In this document: positions 12,956-20,469 of the stretch, piece by piece
Layout of the letters: every line of letters begins with the position of its first letter
Numbering within the stretch: the first letter of the stretch is position 1
DNA from: JAKIVR01 sp035933635
Lineage (GTDB): Archaea; Thermoplasmatota; Thermoplasmata; Lutacidiplasmatales; UBA184
DNA: 20,469 nucleotides
NCBI GenBank assembly: GCA_035933635.1
Contig: DASYYY010000019.1
Coordinates: 1-20,469, forward strand
Reading direction: 5' to 3'
The notes under the pieces: model-generated
Seen by the model: the letters and a program-made list of their open reading frames with translations, nothing else
Told to the model about the DNA's origin: nothing
Database searches by the model: none
Position numbers and translations under genes: made by a program

Positions 12956-13043
12956 CCTCGGCCCGGCGTCTCCGAATCAGCGATTCGTTACGTTCATCTC
13001 CTCGCCGGCGCGTGGCGGTCGCGGGGGCATCGCGACGGAGACG

Positions 13044-13268
13044 TTGTACCTTCTCGTGGAGACCGACGTCGGTCGGCTCGAGGAGGTCATGAAGCGCATC
13101 GAGGGGATCACCGGGGTCACCGAGGTCCAGGCCGTGACCGGGCCCTTCGACCTCATCGTCAAAGTCGAGGCGGCTCACATCAACCAAGCGCTCGACATCG
13201 TCGTCCACAAGGTCCGCAAGGTCAGTGGGATCAAGAGCACCGAGACGCTCGTGACGGTCACGACCTAG
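13044..13268 (+). CDS. stand-alone Lrp/AsnC effector-binding (RAM) domain protein
   Basis: This 74-residue protein from TTG 13044 matches the regulatory domain of Lrp/AsnC proteins without the DNA-binding HTH: YLLVETDVGRLEEVMKRIEG, then VTEVQAVTGPFDLIVKVEA and a closing VRKVSGIKSTETLVTV strand. Such domains form beta-alpha-beta-beta-alpha-beta dimers and higher rings that bind amino acids, and can modulate full-length Lrp partners. The frame remains open for a few codons upstream without an ATG or GTG, so TTG is the best start. Divergent from cysS. Confidence 0.85.
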   Translation: MYLLVETDVGRLEEVMKRIEGITGVTEVQAVTGPFDLIVKVEAAHINQALDIVVHKVRKVSGIKSTETLVTVTT

Positions 13269-13356
13269 TTGTGAGCACCCCCGAGCGGAACGAGCATCTT
13301 CTGCCCTCCCGGCGGGATGGGATGGAACCCCGCGCGCGATACGCCGAAGGACGACT

Positions 13357-13377
13357 CTATATCGTCATCTGATATAG
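13357..13377 (+). promoter_or_regulatory. palindromic TATA region upstream of the secreted BNR/PKD gene
   Basis: CTATATC (13357-13363) and GATATAG (13371-13377) form a perfect 7-bp inverted repeat with a 7-bp spacer. Either half can serve as a TATA box for the ATG at 13395 (centres 35 and 21 bp upstream). Confidence 0.5.
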
Positions 13378-13394
13378 TTGAACTAACTCCGAGG

Positions 13395-15665
13395 ATGGAC
13401 CGTAGCCTCCAGCGGGTCGGCATCGTCGCGCTCGCCCTCGTTCTCACCGTCATCCTCTGCGGCGTGCCGGTGCGACCGGGCGGCGCCGCCCATCCCCCTC
13501 GGCCGGTGATCGTATCCCACGGGCGTTCGACAAGCATCGGCCCGGATGCGCCCGCACTCGCCGGACTCGAGATAAGCGGCGGACATCCGGGCGGGAGCCC
13601 CGACCTCGCGATCAATAGCTATGGGACCATTCTCGCCAGCTGGATGGATTGGAGCGGCCCGACCGATCCCCTCCAGCCTTCGACGAACGGCTACGCGTAC
13701 TCCGTCGACGGAGGGCGATCGTTCTCGACCGCGGCGGAGCTCCCCACCTTCGGCCCCGGGATCCCTACGTCGGGGCTCATGTTCGAGTCCGACGTCGCGG
13801 TCGCCGCAGACAGCCGGAACGGTACCTTCTGGGTGGGTTACCAGTCCCAACCGACCCTATGCGGGTTCTACAGTTCGGCCCTGAGCGTCACGCCGATCGT
13901 GGACAATGGTTCGCTCGCCCGTGCCCCCCTCGAGACGTTGCCCTGCGGGCAGGCCCGCAGTTACGTCGATCGTGAGTGGCTCGCATCCACCCCGAACGGG
14001 ACCTTGCTCCAGCTGGCCGACGTCCCCACCGGAGTCGATGCGCCGGACCTGTTCTTCGTCCGGGCCCCGAACGGGAGCGGCTTTCAGCCGCCCGCCCGGC
14101 TCGCCAACGACAGCTATGTCCCGACGGCCCTCGCCGCGTACAACGATACCCTCCTCGCGGCGGCGTACACCAACACCTCCTTCGCCTGTCGGATCGTGCT
14201 CTCGCGCGACGGTGGGCTCAGCTGGAATCGGTCCCCCGCCTCCCTACCAACGGCGTGCGGCCGGGCGATCGACCCGCCCTGGGGCAAGGCCGGACTCGAA
14301 TGGGACCTCGCCTGGGGACCCTCCACCTCGCTCGACGTGGTGTACGTCAATGCCTCCGGACTGCAACTCGTTCGTTCGACCGACCTCGGGCTGAGCTGGA
14401 GCGCTCCTGAGCGACTGTCCGGAGCGGTGCCTCCCGGAACGATCTTCCAGGCGCCGGCGATCACGGTCGATGCAGCGACCGGCGACCTGGCGGTGGCGTG
14501 GCTCGACACCCGAATGGGGGCGGCGAACGCCTCCTGGGGGGTCTACGCTGCGACGAGCCCGGACGGCGGGTTGAACTGGAACGCGCCGGTCGCCGTCTCG
14601 CAGGGGGTGGTCGGGCGCGGATCCGGCTTCTGGACCGGAGATTCCATCGGCGTCCGGTTCACCCCATGGGGGAGCCTGGCGGTCGTTTGGGGCGGTGACG
14701 ACGCGAACGGGACCCTCCAGACCTACTTCGCCCAGACCCCGGTCCACGATCCCGGCACCGGCAATGTCAGCGTTCAGGTGGTGCTCGCGAACGGAACGCC
14801 CCTCGCGGACGCCGAGGTCGACGTGGGTGGGAACCCGTCACGCACGGACCGTGTGGGCTTTGCGAACTTCACCAACGTCGCCATCGGGCCGGTGTCGCTC
14901 CGGGTCTACTCCCCCCCATACGGAGCGGAAACCGCCGGCTTCTTCCTGCGGCCGGGCCAGTCGCTGTATCTGCTGCAGGTGCTCGGATGGACGACGCTCC
15001 AACTCCGGGCGGGAGCATCGCCCTCGTCGGGGGCGGCCCCGCTTCAGGTGAACTTCACCGTGACCGTCATCGGGGGCGACGCGCCCGTCACGGTCGCGTG
15101 GCTGTTCGGGGACGGTGGCTCCGCGACCGGTGTCGACGTCAACCACACCTACCTATCGCCCGGAGCGTACCTTGCCCAGCTCTGGGGAAACGACTCGGCG
15201 GGGACCTCGCTTCATTGGCAGCAGGTGATCCTCGTCAATGCGACTCCGACGGAGCTCGCCCCGGTGATCGTGACGGTCCTCGTGCGTCCGATAAATTGGG
15301 CAGTAGGCGCTCCCGGGACCTTCGTGGCCTTTGCCTCGGGCGGGACCGGAGCGTATCGGTCGTTCGAGTGGACGAACCTCCCGCCGGGATGCACGCCGGC
15401 CGACCGACCCAACATCGATTGCACGCCGACCATCGCGGGCAACTGGACCTACTCCGTCACCGTCGTCGACAGCGGTGGACACTCGGGGACTGCTTCGGGG
15501 GTGGCGGCCGTGATAGTGCCTCCGAACCCCGTCGGTTCTGTGACGAATTCATGGGACTGGTCGCTCCTCGCCGTCGGTGCCTCGGGCGTGGTCGTCGCCG
15601 TCCTCCTCGTGGTCGAGCATCGGAGGCGAGCCGTCGGGCGCGGTGGGGCCCCACCGCCCCCGTAA
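13395..15665 (+). CDS. secreted, membrane-anchored BNR-repeat/PKD-domain protein
   Basis: The frame is open upstream, but ATG 13395 gives a clean signal peptide (MDRSLQRVGIVALALVLTVI), for 756 residues. About residues 60-450 contain sialidase-type Asp-box repeats (YSVDGGRSF, LSRDGGLSWN, STDLGLSWSAP, TSPDGGLNWNAP), implying a beta-propeller. Next comes a carboxypeptidase-regulatory-like module (VVLANGTPLADAEVDVGG), a PKD domain (VAWLFGDGGSATGVDVNHTY), another Ig-like segment with a CTPADRPNIDC loop, and a C-terminal membrane helix (LLAVGASGVVVAVLLVVEH) with a basic tail. It is probably a cell-surface glycoprotein with adhesive or glycan-binding function. Asp-boxes alone do not prove sialidase activity and the catalytic arginine triad is not evident. 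Confidence 0.85.
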   Translation: MDRSLQRVGIVALALVLTVILCGVPVRPGGAAHPPRPVIVSHGRSTSIGPDAPALAGLEISGGHPGGSPDLAINSYGTILASWMDWSGPTDPLQPSTNGYAYSVDGGRSFSTAAELPTFGPGIPTSGLMFESDVAVAADSRNGTFWVGYQSQPTLCGFYSSALSVTPIVDNGSLARAPLETLPCGQARSYVDREWLASTPNGTLLQLADVPTGVDAPDLFFVRAPNGSGFQPPARLANDSYVPTALAAYNDTLLAAAYTNTSFACRIVLSRDGGLSWNRSPASLPTACGRAIDPPWGKAGLEWDLAWGPSTSLDVVYVNASGLQLVRSTDLGLSWSAPERLSGAVPPGTIFQAPAITVDAATGDLAVAWLDTRMGAANASWGVYAATSPDGGLNWNAPVAVSQGVVGRGSGFWTGDSIGVRFTPWGSLAVVWGGDDANGTLQTYFAQTPVHDPGTGNVSVQVVLANGTPLADAEVDVGGNPSRTDRVGFANFTNVAIGPVSLRVYSPPYGAETAGFFLRPGQSLYLLQVLGWTTLQLRAGASPSSGAAPLQVNFTVTVIGGDAPVTVAWLFGDGGSATGVDVNHTYLSPGAYLAQLWGNDSAGTSLHWQQVILVNATPTELAPVIVTVLVRPINWAVGAPGTFVAFASGGTGAYRSFEWTNLPPGCTPADRPNIDCTPTIAGNWTYSVTVVDSGGHSGTASGVAAVIVPPNPVGSVTNSWDWSLLAVGASGVVVAVLLVVEHRRRAVGRGGAPPPP

Positions 15666-15718
15666 CCGCGGGAGTTCCCGACTAAGCTCGCGCTCCGACG
15701 CGACCGGAGCGGCCGCCC

Positions 15719-16687
15719 CTACTTCGTGGCCTCGGGCACACCGGCGGTGGGAGCTCGCGCGCGCCAGGAGGGTGGGTACTGCTGCGCGTCCGCCACCACG
15801 CGGGTCGCGTCGATGGCCCAGCCCGGCCCAGCCAGATGATCGGAATCCCGCAGCGCCTGGCCGAGGGCGACGAGCTCTCCGCGCTCGTCGACGAGGACGA
15901 CGGGGGCCCCCGTGGTGAAGGTACCCTCGACCGATCGGATCCCCCCTCGGGCCAGATCCGCCCCGTGGGCGACGGCGGCCGCGGCGCTCCGCTTGAGGAC
16001 GACGCGCGGGAACTCCCGCCAGACCTTGACCATGGGGTGCAGCAGTTGCAACAGCGGCTCGCTCGACCCGGCATCGGCGGCGGCCACCGCATCGGCGACC
16101 CGCTGGAGCGGTACCGCATCGGCCTCGGTGAACGGGCCCGTCCCCGTACGGCGGAGCTCGGCGAGGTGGCCCCCGACCCCCAGGGCGTCTCCGAGGTCCA
16201 CGGCGAGGCTTCGCAGGTAGGTGCCCGAATCCACCACGCTATCGAGGAGCAGGTCGGGTCCTTCCCTCTCGAGGAGCTCGAGGCGATGGATGGTCCGCAC
16301 CCGGCGTCGGCGCTTGACGGCCGAGCGGACCGGCGGGGTCTGGAAGATCGGCCCGACGAACTCGCCGATGACCCGGCGGAGGTCCTCGTCGCGGACCGGC
16401 GCGTGCAGCGTCACGATCGAGGTGTACCGCTTGGGAAACTCCAGCATCAGCGGGATCAGCTTCAGTGACGGACCGACGCCGACCCACAGGACGCCGGAGA
16501 CGTGCGGGTCGAGAGTGCCGGCATGACCGGCGAGGGGCACCCGGAGGAGGTCGCGCGCCCAGGCGGTGACCTGGTGCGAGCTCGGCCCCCGCGGCTTGTC
16601 CACGAGCAGGAAGGCGCCGCGGCGGATCCGTTCGGCGACGTCCTCCGGCAGCGGACGGTCGACGACCGCGGTCGGCTCAGTCGACAT
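15719..16687 (-). CDS. cbf5: archaeal tRNA/rRNA pseudouridine synthase Cbf5 (TruB family)
   Basis: The frame extends to 16903, but ATG 16687 (MSTEPTAVVDRPLPEDVAER) is the natural start, giving 322 residues and an 11-nt overlap with cmk. The catalytic motif GHAGTLDPHVSG places the nucleophilic aspartate at D60; FLLVDKPRGPSSHQV and the SGTYLRSLAVDLGDALG region are typical of the family. A C-terminal PUA domain (about 235-305, FPRVVLKRSAAAAVAHGADL) supports Cbf5. It modifies rRNA with H/ACA guide RNPs (Nop10, L7Ae, Gar1) and can make tRNA Psi55. Last gene of the leftward secY operon. Confidence 0.94.
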   Translation of the reverse strand: MSTEPTAVVDRPLPEDVAERIRRGAFLLVDKPRGPSSHQVTAWARDLLRVPLAGHAGTLDPHVSGVLWVGVGPSLKLIPLMLEFPKRYTSIVTLHAPVRDEDLRRVIGEFVGPIFQTPPVRSAVKRRRRVRTIHRLELLEREGPDLLLDSVVDSGTYLRSLAVDLGDALGVGGHLAELRRTGTGPFTEADAVPLQRVADAVAAADAGSSEPLLQLLHPMVKVWREFPRVVLKRSAAAAVAHGADLARGGIRSVEGTFTTGAPVVLVDERGELVALGQALRDSDHLAGPGWAIDATRVVADAQQYPPSWRARAPTAGVPEATK

Positions 16688-17225
16688 CGGAGACCCCGAG
16701 CCGGGAGAGGTATTCCCGCAGCGCGGTGACGACCTCGGCGGGCGCGAGCGCGGTCGAGTCGACGAAGAAGTCCGGGCGCTCCGTGACGAGGTCGATGCCG
16801 TAGATCTCGTGGTAGCGACGGGCCTCGCTTTCCTCGCGCCGTTGCATCGCGGCGAGGGCCGCGGGGAAGAGCACGTGGTCGCGGCGCGCGATCCGGGCCG
16901 CACGCACCTCGGGGGTCGCGATCACGCTCAACCGGTGCGCGGGGATGTGGCGTCGATGGCACAGCGCCCCCTGGATCCGTCCCTCGAGGAGCCGTCCCGG
17001 CCGGGCCAGCCCGAGCATCTCCTCGTCGAGGGCGCGGTCGACCTCGGGATGTGCTTCCGCGTAGGCGGACAGTTCGTTGAGCTCCATCCCCTTACGCTGG
17101 GCGAGCGCCCGGAACCGTTCCCCGGCGCTGACCAGTTCGAGGTTCAACTCCCGCGCGAGGGTCGTCGCCGCGGTGGTCTTGCCCCCGCCCGGGGGACCGC
17201 CCAAGGTGATGACCCGATCGATCAC
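16677..17225 (-). CDS. cmk: cytidylate (CMP) kinase, archaeal type
   Basis: GTG 17225 overlaps the stop of the DUF106 gene (GTGA) and gives 182 residues; the longer upstream frame is antisense-like noise. The P-loop is GGPPGGGKTT (residues 9-18), followed by LELVSAGERFRALAQRKGM and LLEGRIQG. The lid/C-terminal region has REESEARRYHEIYGIDL, the hallmark of archaeal CMP kinases. It phosphorylates CMP/dCMP with ATP to supply pyrimidine nucleotides. It overlaps cbf5 by 11 nt, so the two are translated in tandem. Confidence 0.93.
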   Translation of the reverse strand: MIDRVITLGGPPGGGKTTAATTLARELNLELVSAGERFRALAQRKGMELNELSAYAEAHPEVDRALDEEMLGLARPGRLLEGRIQGALCHRRHIPAHRLSVIATPEVRAARIARRDHVLFPAALAAMQRREESEARRYHEIYGIDLVTERPDFFVDSTALAPAEVVTALREYLSRLGVSDVD

Positions 17226-18076
17226 GCGGTCTCCCGCACGCCGCCCTGGGGGCTCGGGGGGGGCGTCGCGGAGCTCTCCGCATACTTGCGCAGCGAATAG
17301 TGCTTGAACAGCCGCCGGAAGACGAGCGACAACGGCACGGTATAGACCGAGAAGACGAGGAACCAGACCTGGAGCGGTCCGATGAGCGGGCCGAGCAGGT
17401 TGAGGTTGGACCCGCCGATGGGGACCAGGGCCTTGGTGCAGGCGGCGGCGGGGCTCGAGGTGGGCGACGAGCAGATGGCAACGACCGCGGGGTGGAAGGC
17501 GGGAGGCGCGGCGAGGAACAGGTACACCCAGGTGTAGAGCGCGATGACGAGGAACCAGGTGATGGCCATCCCCTTGAGCTGGGCGAACGAGACCTCGGTG
17601 GAGAGCTTGGCCAGCGTGGCCTGGTGCTTCTGGAGCGCATCGATCCGGTCCTTCTTGCCCGACCGGAGCGCGGCCATCTGCACCTTGCGGAAGGCGGCCG
17701 ACCACTTCTGGACCTTCGCGGCCTTGACCCAGTCGGTCGTGTAGTTGTAGGCCACGGCCGTGAGCAGCATCTCGACCGCAGCGGCGAGGAACATCGTGAG
17801 CAGCGGGTAGGTGCCGCCGAAGCCGATCAACGGGCTCAGCACGTGGTCGAGGGCGATCGCGACGCCGTAGCGCGTCGACTGGTCGAAGATCATCAGGATG
17901 CCGAGGAGAAAGAGGAACGTGTAGAGGAACGTCGAGAACTTGAACCCCGGCGGGGGGGGCCGCGGATGGGCCTCTTCGTCGTCGATCTCGGCCTCGATCT
18001 CCTGCTCCTCGGCCTCCTCCGCGGCGTCGTCGGCGGGGGTGGCGCTCGGAAGCGGCTTACCCGCCTCCGCGCTCAC
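17222..18076 (-). CDS. DUF106 membrane protein (EMC3/TMCO1, Oxa1 superfamily)
   Basis: GTG 18076 lies 3 nt after the secY stop; 284 residues. An acidic N-terminal tail (about 15-38, EEAEEQEIEAEIDDEE) precedes membrane segments at about 48-72 (FLYTFLFLLGILMIF), 90-115 (LLTMFLAAAVEMLLTAVAY), 170-190 (MAITWFLVIALYTWVYLFL) and 234-255 (VWFLVFSVYTVPLSLVF). Between the second and third is a cytosolic coiled-coil of basic helices (about 118-165). This is the layout of archaeal DUF106 proteins, relatives of YidC/Oxa1 that help insert membrane proteins; cotranscription with secY fits that role. A Cys-containing extracellular loop separates the last two helices. Confidence 0.9.
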   Translation of the reverse strand: MSAEAGKPLPSATPADDAAEEAEEQEIEAEIDDEEAHPRPPPPGFKFSTFLYTFLFLLGILMIFDQSTRYGVAIALDHVLSPLIGFGGTYPLLTMFLAAAVEMLLTAVAYNYTTDWVKAAKVQKWSAAFRKVQMAALRSGKKDRIDALQKHQATLAKLSTEVSFAQLKGMAITWFLVIALYTWVYLFLAAPPAFHPAVVAICSSPTSSPAAACTKALVPIGGSNLNLLGPLIGPLQVWFLVFSVYTVPLSLVFRRLFKHYSLRKYAESSATPPPSPQGGVRETA

Positions 18077-18079
18077 GGA

Positions 18080-19849
18080 CTATTCGCCCCCGAGGAACCG
18101 GCGGAGCAGCGGGTTCATCTCCATCAGCTGCTCGCGGCCCATCGCCTCGTACAGGTTGATGATGATGCCCACCGTCAGCAGCACGCCCGTGCCGCTGGCA
18201 TTGCCGACCGTGCCGATCAGGTCGGCGCCGGCGGCGAGCGCACCGACCGCGGCCCCGCTGATCACCGTGATCACGGGGATGTAACGCGCCAGGACGCGGC
18301 GCAAGACCCTCGGCTCCCGACGGAAGCCGGGGATCTGCATCCCGCTCGCCTCGATCTGGCGCGCGACGGCTTCCGGACCCATGTTGGTCGTCTGGATCCA
18401 GAACTTCGCGAAGAGGATCGAGCCGAGGACCATGACCGAGAAGTAGATCGCGACGTGGGCGAGGTCCTGCCACCAGGCGTGCTGGACGAGCAGGCTACCG
18501 TACTGCTGGGGATTGAGCAGCGGCAACAGCCACTGTTCGAGACCTTGGACGGTCGAGAGATAGTAGGCACCTCCGGTAAGAGGGGTCGTCTGGGAGACCC
18601 CCATCAGCTGCGCCTGCGCCGCCGAAGCGGGATACGACCCGATCCACCACTGGTGCCCGAGCAGCGGGAAGTGGGCCAGCGTCGGGTTCGACCACAGCAG
18701 GATCGAGAACATCGAGACATTGGCGAGCAACGCCGCCATCAGGATCACCGGGATGTTGCTGGCGTAGATCAGACGCAGCGGGTAGCGCCCCCGGGCGCCC
18801 CGCGCCTCGGCGTGCGACAGCGGCAGCTCGATCCGGGTCGACTCGGTCCAGGCCACGAGGAAGAAGATCGCGGCGGTGCCGACGAGGGCGATGACGGGAT
18901 TCGGCGCATGGAGCAGGATCTGCTCCCATCCCCCGCCCGCAAGCTGGCTCGCGTTGTAGTGGGTGAAGAAGTAGATCGCCTTGGGGATCGTCCCCGATGG
19001 CGGGTTGGTCGCGCTGACGGCGACGCCCGGCTGTTGCGGTAGCCAATTGAGCGTCCCCTGGATGATCTGCTGGCTGACGCCCGCGGCGATGAACAGCGAG
19101 ATGCCGCTGCCGATCCCCCACTTGCTCACCACCTCGTCCATCAGGAAGACGAGGTAGCTGCCGAAGACGAGCTGGGCGATGATGATCGAGTCCGCGAGGA
19201 TGAGCCCGTTGCCGGGGCTCGCTGCGCCGAGGCCGCTGACGAGTGAGGAGGAGGGGGTGAGGTACCCGAAGACCTGCGGGATCGCCTCCACGAAGATCAT
19301 CGCGATGACGATGACCTTCTGCGAGCCCTGGTACATCCCCTTGTCCTCGTCGTCGGTGAGGTCGAGGTTGATGATCTTCGCCCCGGTGAACAGTTGCATG
19401 ATGATCGACCCGGTGACGATGGGGCCGATCCCGAGGTGCATCAGCGTCCCTTGGGCGCCGGCGAGGATGGCGCGGTAGCTCTGGAAGAGGTCGATGACCG
19501 TCGCCTGGTCGACGCCGTAGAGGAAGACGTTCGTCAGCAGGAAGTACATCAACAGGACCGCAGTGACCCAGAAGATCTTGCGCCGGAAGTGGACGTGGCC
19601 GACCGGCTGCGCGATCGCCGGCATCCGCGAGGTGATCGGCTTCAGCCCGTACAGCTTCGATTTCGGCCCGTCGTAGGACAGCCCGAGCAGGATCAGCCCG
19701 AGGACCGCGAACAGCGCTACGCCCACGACGGCGAGGCCGATGTAGGTCGGGGCCGCCCAGAACCAGAAGAGGATGAGGATGATCCCGCCCACGATCGCGA
19801 GCGGGAACGCCCACTTCCAGTCCCGAGGAATCTCCTCGTCCGTAGCCAT
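18080..19849 (-). CDS. secY: protein translocase subunit SecY with N-terminal two-helix extension
   Basis: ATG 19849 gives 589 residues, longer than typical archaeal SecY (about 440-500). Residues 1-70 contain two extra membrane helices (FPLAIVGGIILILFWFW and VVGVALFAVLGLILLGL). The normal SecY start follows at LKPITSRMPAIAQPVGH and HFRRKIFWV. Recognisable core features are GIGPIVTGSIIMQLFTGAKI (TM2), DDEDKGMYQGSQKV, a long extracellular loop (about 440-500) and the C-terminal cytosolic loop REPRVLRRVLARYIPVITV preceding the last helices and MEMNPLLRRFLGGE. SecY is the channel for Sec-dependent export and membrane insertion. First gene of the secY-DUF106-cmk-cbf5 operon. Confidence 0.95.
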   Translation of the reverse strand: MATDEEIPRDWKWAFPLAIVGGIILILFWFWAAPTYIGLAVVGVALFAVLGLILLGLSYDGPKSKLYGLKPITSRMPAIAQPVGHVHFRRKIFWVTAVLLMYFLLTNVFLYGVDQATVIDLFQSYRAILAGAQGTLMHLGIGPIVTGSIIMQLFTGAKIINLDLTDDEDKGMYQGSQKVIVIAMIFVEAIPQVFGYLTPSSSLVSGLGAASPGNGLILADSIIIAQLVFGSYLVFLMDEVVSKWGIGSGISLFIAAGVSQQIIQGTLNWLPQQPGVAVSATNPPSGTIPKAIYFFTHYNASQLAGGGWEQILLHAPNPVIALVGTAAIFFLVAWTESTRIELPLSHAEARGARGRYPLRLIYASNIPVILMAALLANVSMFSILLWSNPTLAHFPLLGHQWWIGSYPASAAQAQLMGVSQTTPLTGGAYYLSTVQGLEQWLLPLLNPQQYGSLLVQHAWWQDLAHVAIYFSVMVLGSILFAKFWIQTTNMGPEAVARQIEASGMQIPGFRREPRVLRRVLARYIPVITVISGAAVGALAAGADLIGTVGNASGTGVLLTVGIIINLYEAMGREQLMEMNPLLRRFLGGE

Positions 19850-20028
19850 ACGGGTAGCGGCTCCCAGCCGGGCCGCCGCTTATATCCTCTCCCCCCGGAA
19901 GCTTTGAATCAAAACCGAACCGGCGTCTCCCTCAGGTCAAGTACTCCGTTCACAGAGCGACCTCCGCCACTGTTCACCGTTCGTTGACCGGTCCACCTTG
20001 ATGCAACGCCATCGACGCTCCTTCATGA
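19850..20028. other. divergent region between secY and a TnpB-type gene
   Basis: Holds the secY promoter (below) and, further right, the probable left end of the TnpB element. GGTCAA (19935-19940) and TTGACC (19984-19989) form a 6-bp inverted repeat, and GTTCAC is repeated at 19949 and 19975. No clear transposon end could be fixed by eye. Confidence 0.4.
19879..19887 (-). promoter_or_regulatory. TATA box of the secY operon
   Basis: On the minus strand the region reads GGATATAAG, centred 34 bp before the secY ATG, leaving a leader of about 8-10 nt. Confidence 0.55.
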
Positions 20029-20469
20029 ATGTCGGTGCGACGGGGGCTGGTCTGCTCATTCCGAGCTCCACTCCCCATCCCCGTTCTCTCCCTCCTGGAC
20101 GACTTTCGGCTCATGGTCAACCGAGGCGTCCGCGAGGCGCTCGAGAAGAATCTCACTGCCCTTGGTTCCCTCACCAAGTTCAGCCAGACTCTCGCTCGGG
20201 AGTATCGGGTCAACGGCACCCACGCCCGTGCCGCCATGGATACGGCGGTTTCCCTCGACAAGGGCCACCGGCGGCGAGTTCGGAAGGGGCGGTCCTCCTC
20301 GGTACCCTACTGTCGTACACCCTTCCTCATCGCCGACGCCTCCACCTTTCATCTCAACTCCGTGACCGGTCACGTCCGACTCTCGCTGCGCAACGGGGAA
20401 TGGACCGGTTTCGACCTCAGTCTGTCCGACTGGCACCGCTCCGTCCTCGCCAAAGGCACGATCAAGCAG
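20029..20469 (+). CDS. tnpB: TnpB/OrfB-type (IS200/IS605 superfamily) protein, N-terminal part, cut by window edge
   Basis: From ATG 20029 the frame runs 147 codons to the edge without a stop; ATG 20113 is an internal alternative. The N-terminus (RRGLVCSFRAPLPIPVLSLL, then a helix LMVNRGVREALEKNLTALGS) is typical of archaeal TnpB-like proteins. It is followed by the recognition-lobe helices, the RRVRKG loop and a beta segment with PFLIADASTFHLN, HVRLSLRNGEWTGFDLSLSD and WHRSVLAKGTIKQ. TnpB proteins are RNA-guided nucleases that help retain transposons. The RuvC catalytic residues and zinc ribbon would lie beyond the window, so activity cannot be judged. Confidence 0.78.
   Translation, partial: MSVRRGLVCSFRAPLPIPVLSLLDDFRLMVNRGVREALEKNLTALGSLTKFSQTLAREYRVNGTHARAAMDTAVSLDKGHRRRVRKGRSSSVPYCRTPFLIADASTFHLNSVTGHVRLSLRNGEWTGFDLSLSDWHRSVLAKGTIKQ

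Noticed and set aside
12946..13043. Longer start for the RAM-domain protein
   Set aside because: No ATG or GTG lies in frame in the few codons before TTG 13044, and the Lrp-type domain begins at that residue.
12131..13372. 413-codon plus-strand frame antisense to cysS
   Set aside because: It mirrors the high-GC cysS gene, which has every family signature; the translated product is low-complexity and Arg/Gly/Pro-rich. The last part overlaps the RAM gene in another frame.
17300..19042. 580-codon plus-strand frame antisense to DUF106 and secY
   Set aside because: GC-rich shadow frame with Glu/Arg/Asp-rich noise; both minus-strand genes are unambiguous.

Overview
The window looks like a chromosomal segment of a high-GC archaeon, most likely a Thermoplasmata-type euryarchaeote. 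The support is archaeal: Cbf5-type pseudouridine synthase, an archaeal CMP kinase, a DUF106 (EMC3/Oxa1-like) membrane protein and SecY in one block; TATA boxes about 25-30 bp before start codons with short or no leaders; frequent GTG and TTG starts; and large secreted PKD/BNR-type proteins. The lineage assignment is inferred from gene content only.

The left half (about 1-10,450) is accessory DNA. It begins with the first 28 codons of a leftward IS630-type transposase cut by the window edge, then a secreted N-glycosylation-rich protein (128-1012, minus) and a two-gene unit encoding a PIN-GNAT-EVE-like three-domain protein and an ASCH-domain partner (1257-3118). Next comes a tightly packed rightward array (3357-7851) of nine small or unknown genes plus a DNA polymerase, most overlapping by 4 or 11 nt. 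The polymerase has three exonuclease motifs and polymerase motifs A, B and C at spacings almost identical to those of phi29 polymerase, so it is probably protein-primed family B. Convergent to it is a complete, catalytically intact cas1 (7643-8539, minus) with no cas2, cas4, effector genes or CRISPR array in view. Solo cas1 plus a family B polymerase is the diagnostic gene pair of casposons, and I read 3.3-8.6 kb as a casposon or casposon-like virus/plasmid-derived element. I could not find its terminal inverted repeats or target-site duplication by eye. To its right are a small membrane protein and a possible HEPN protein (8671-10210).

The right half (about 10,470-19,850) has higher GC and holds core genes: a thiolase, a probably leaderless cysteinyl-tRNA synthetase, a stand-alone Lrp/AsnC effector (RAM) domain, a large secreted BNR/PKD protein, and a leftward secY-DUF106-cmk-cbf5 operon with near-zero spacing. 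The adk, rpl34e and rpl14e genes often found in this archaeal cluster are absent here.

The window ends inside a TnpB/OrfB-type gene (20029 to the edge). Mobile-element fragments therefore lie at both edges, with the casposon-like element between them. The 264 bp between the accessory region and the thiolase (10211-10474) contain an elaborate inverted-repeat structure, a degenerate repeat pair 108 bp apart and a TATA box framed by an 8-bp inverted repeat.
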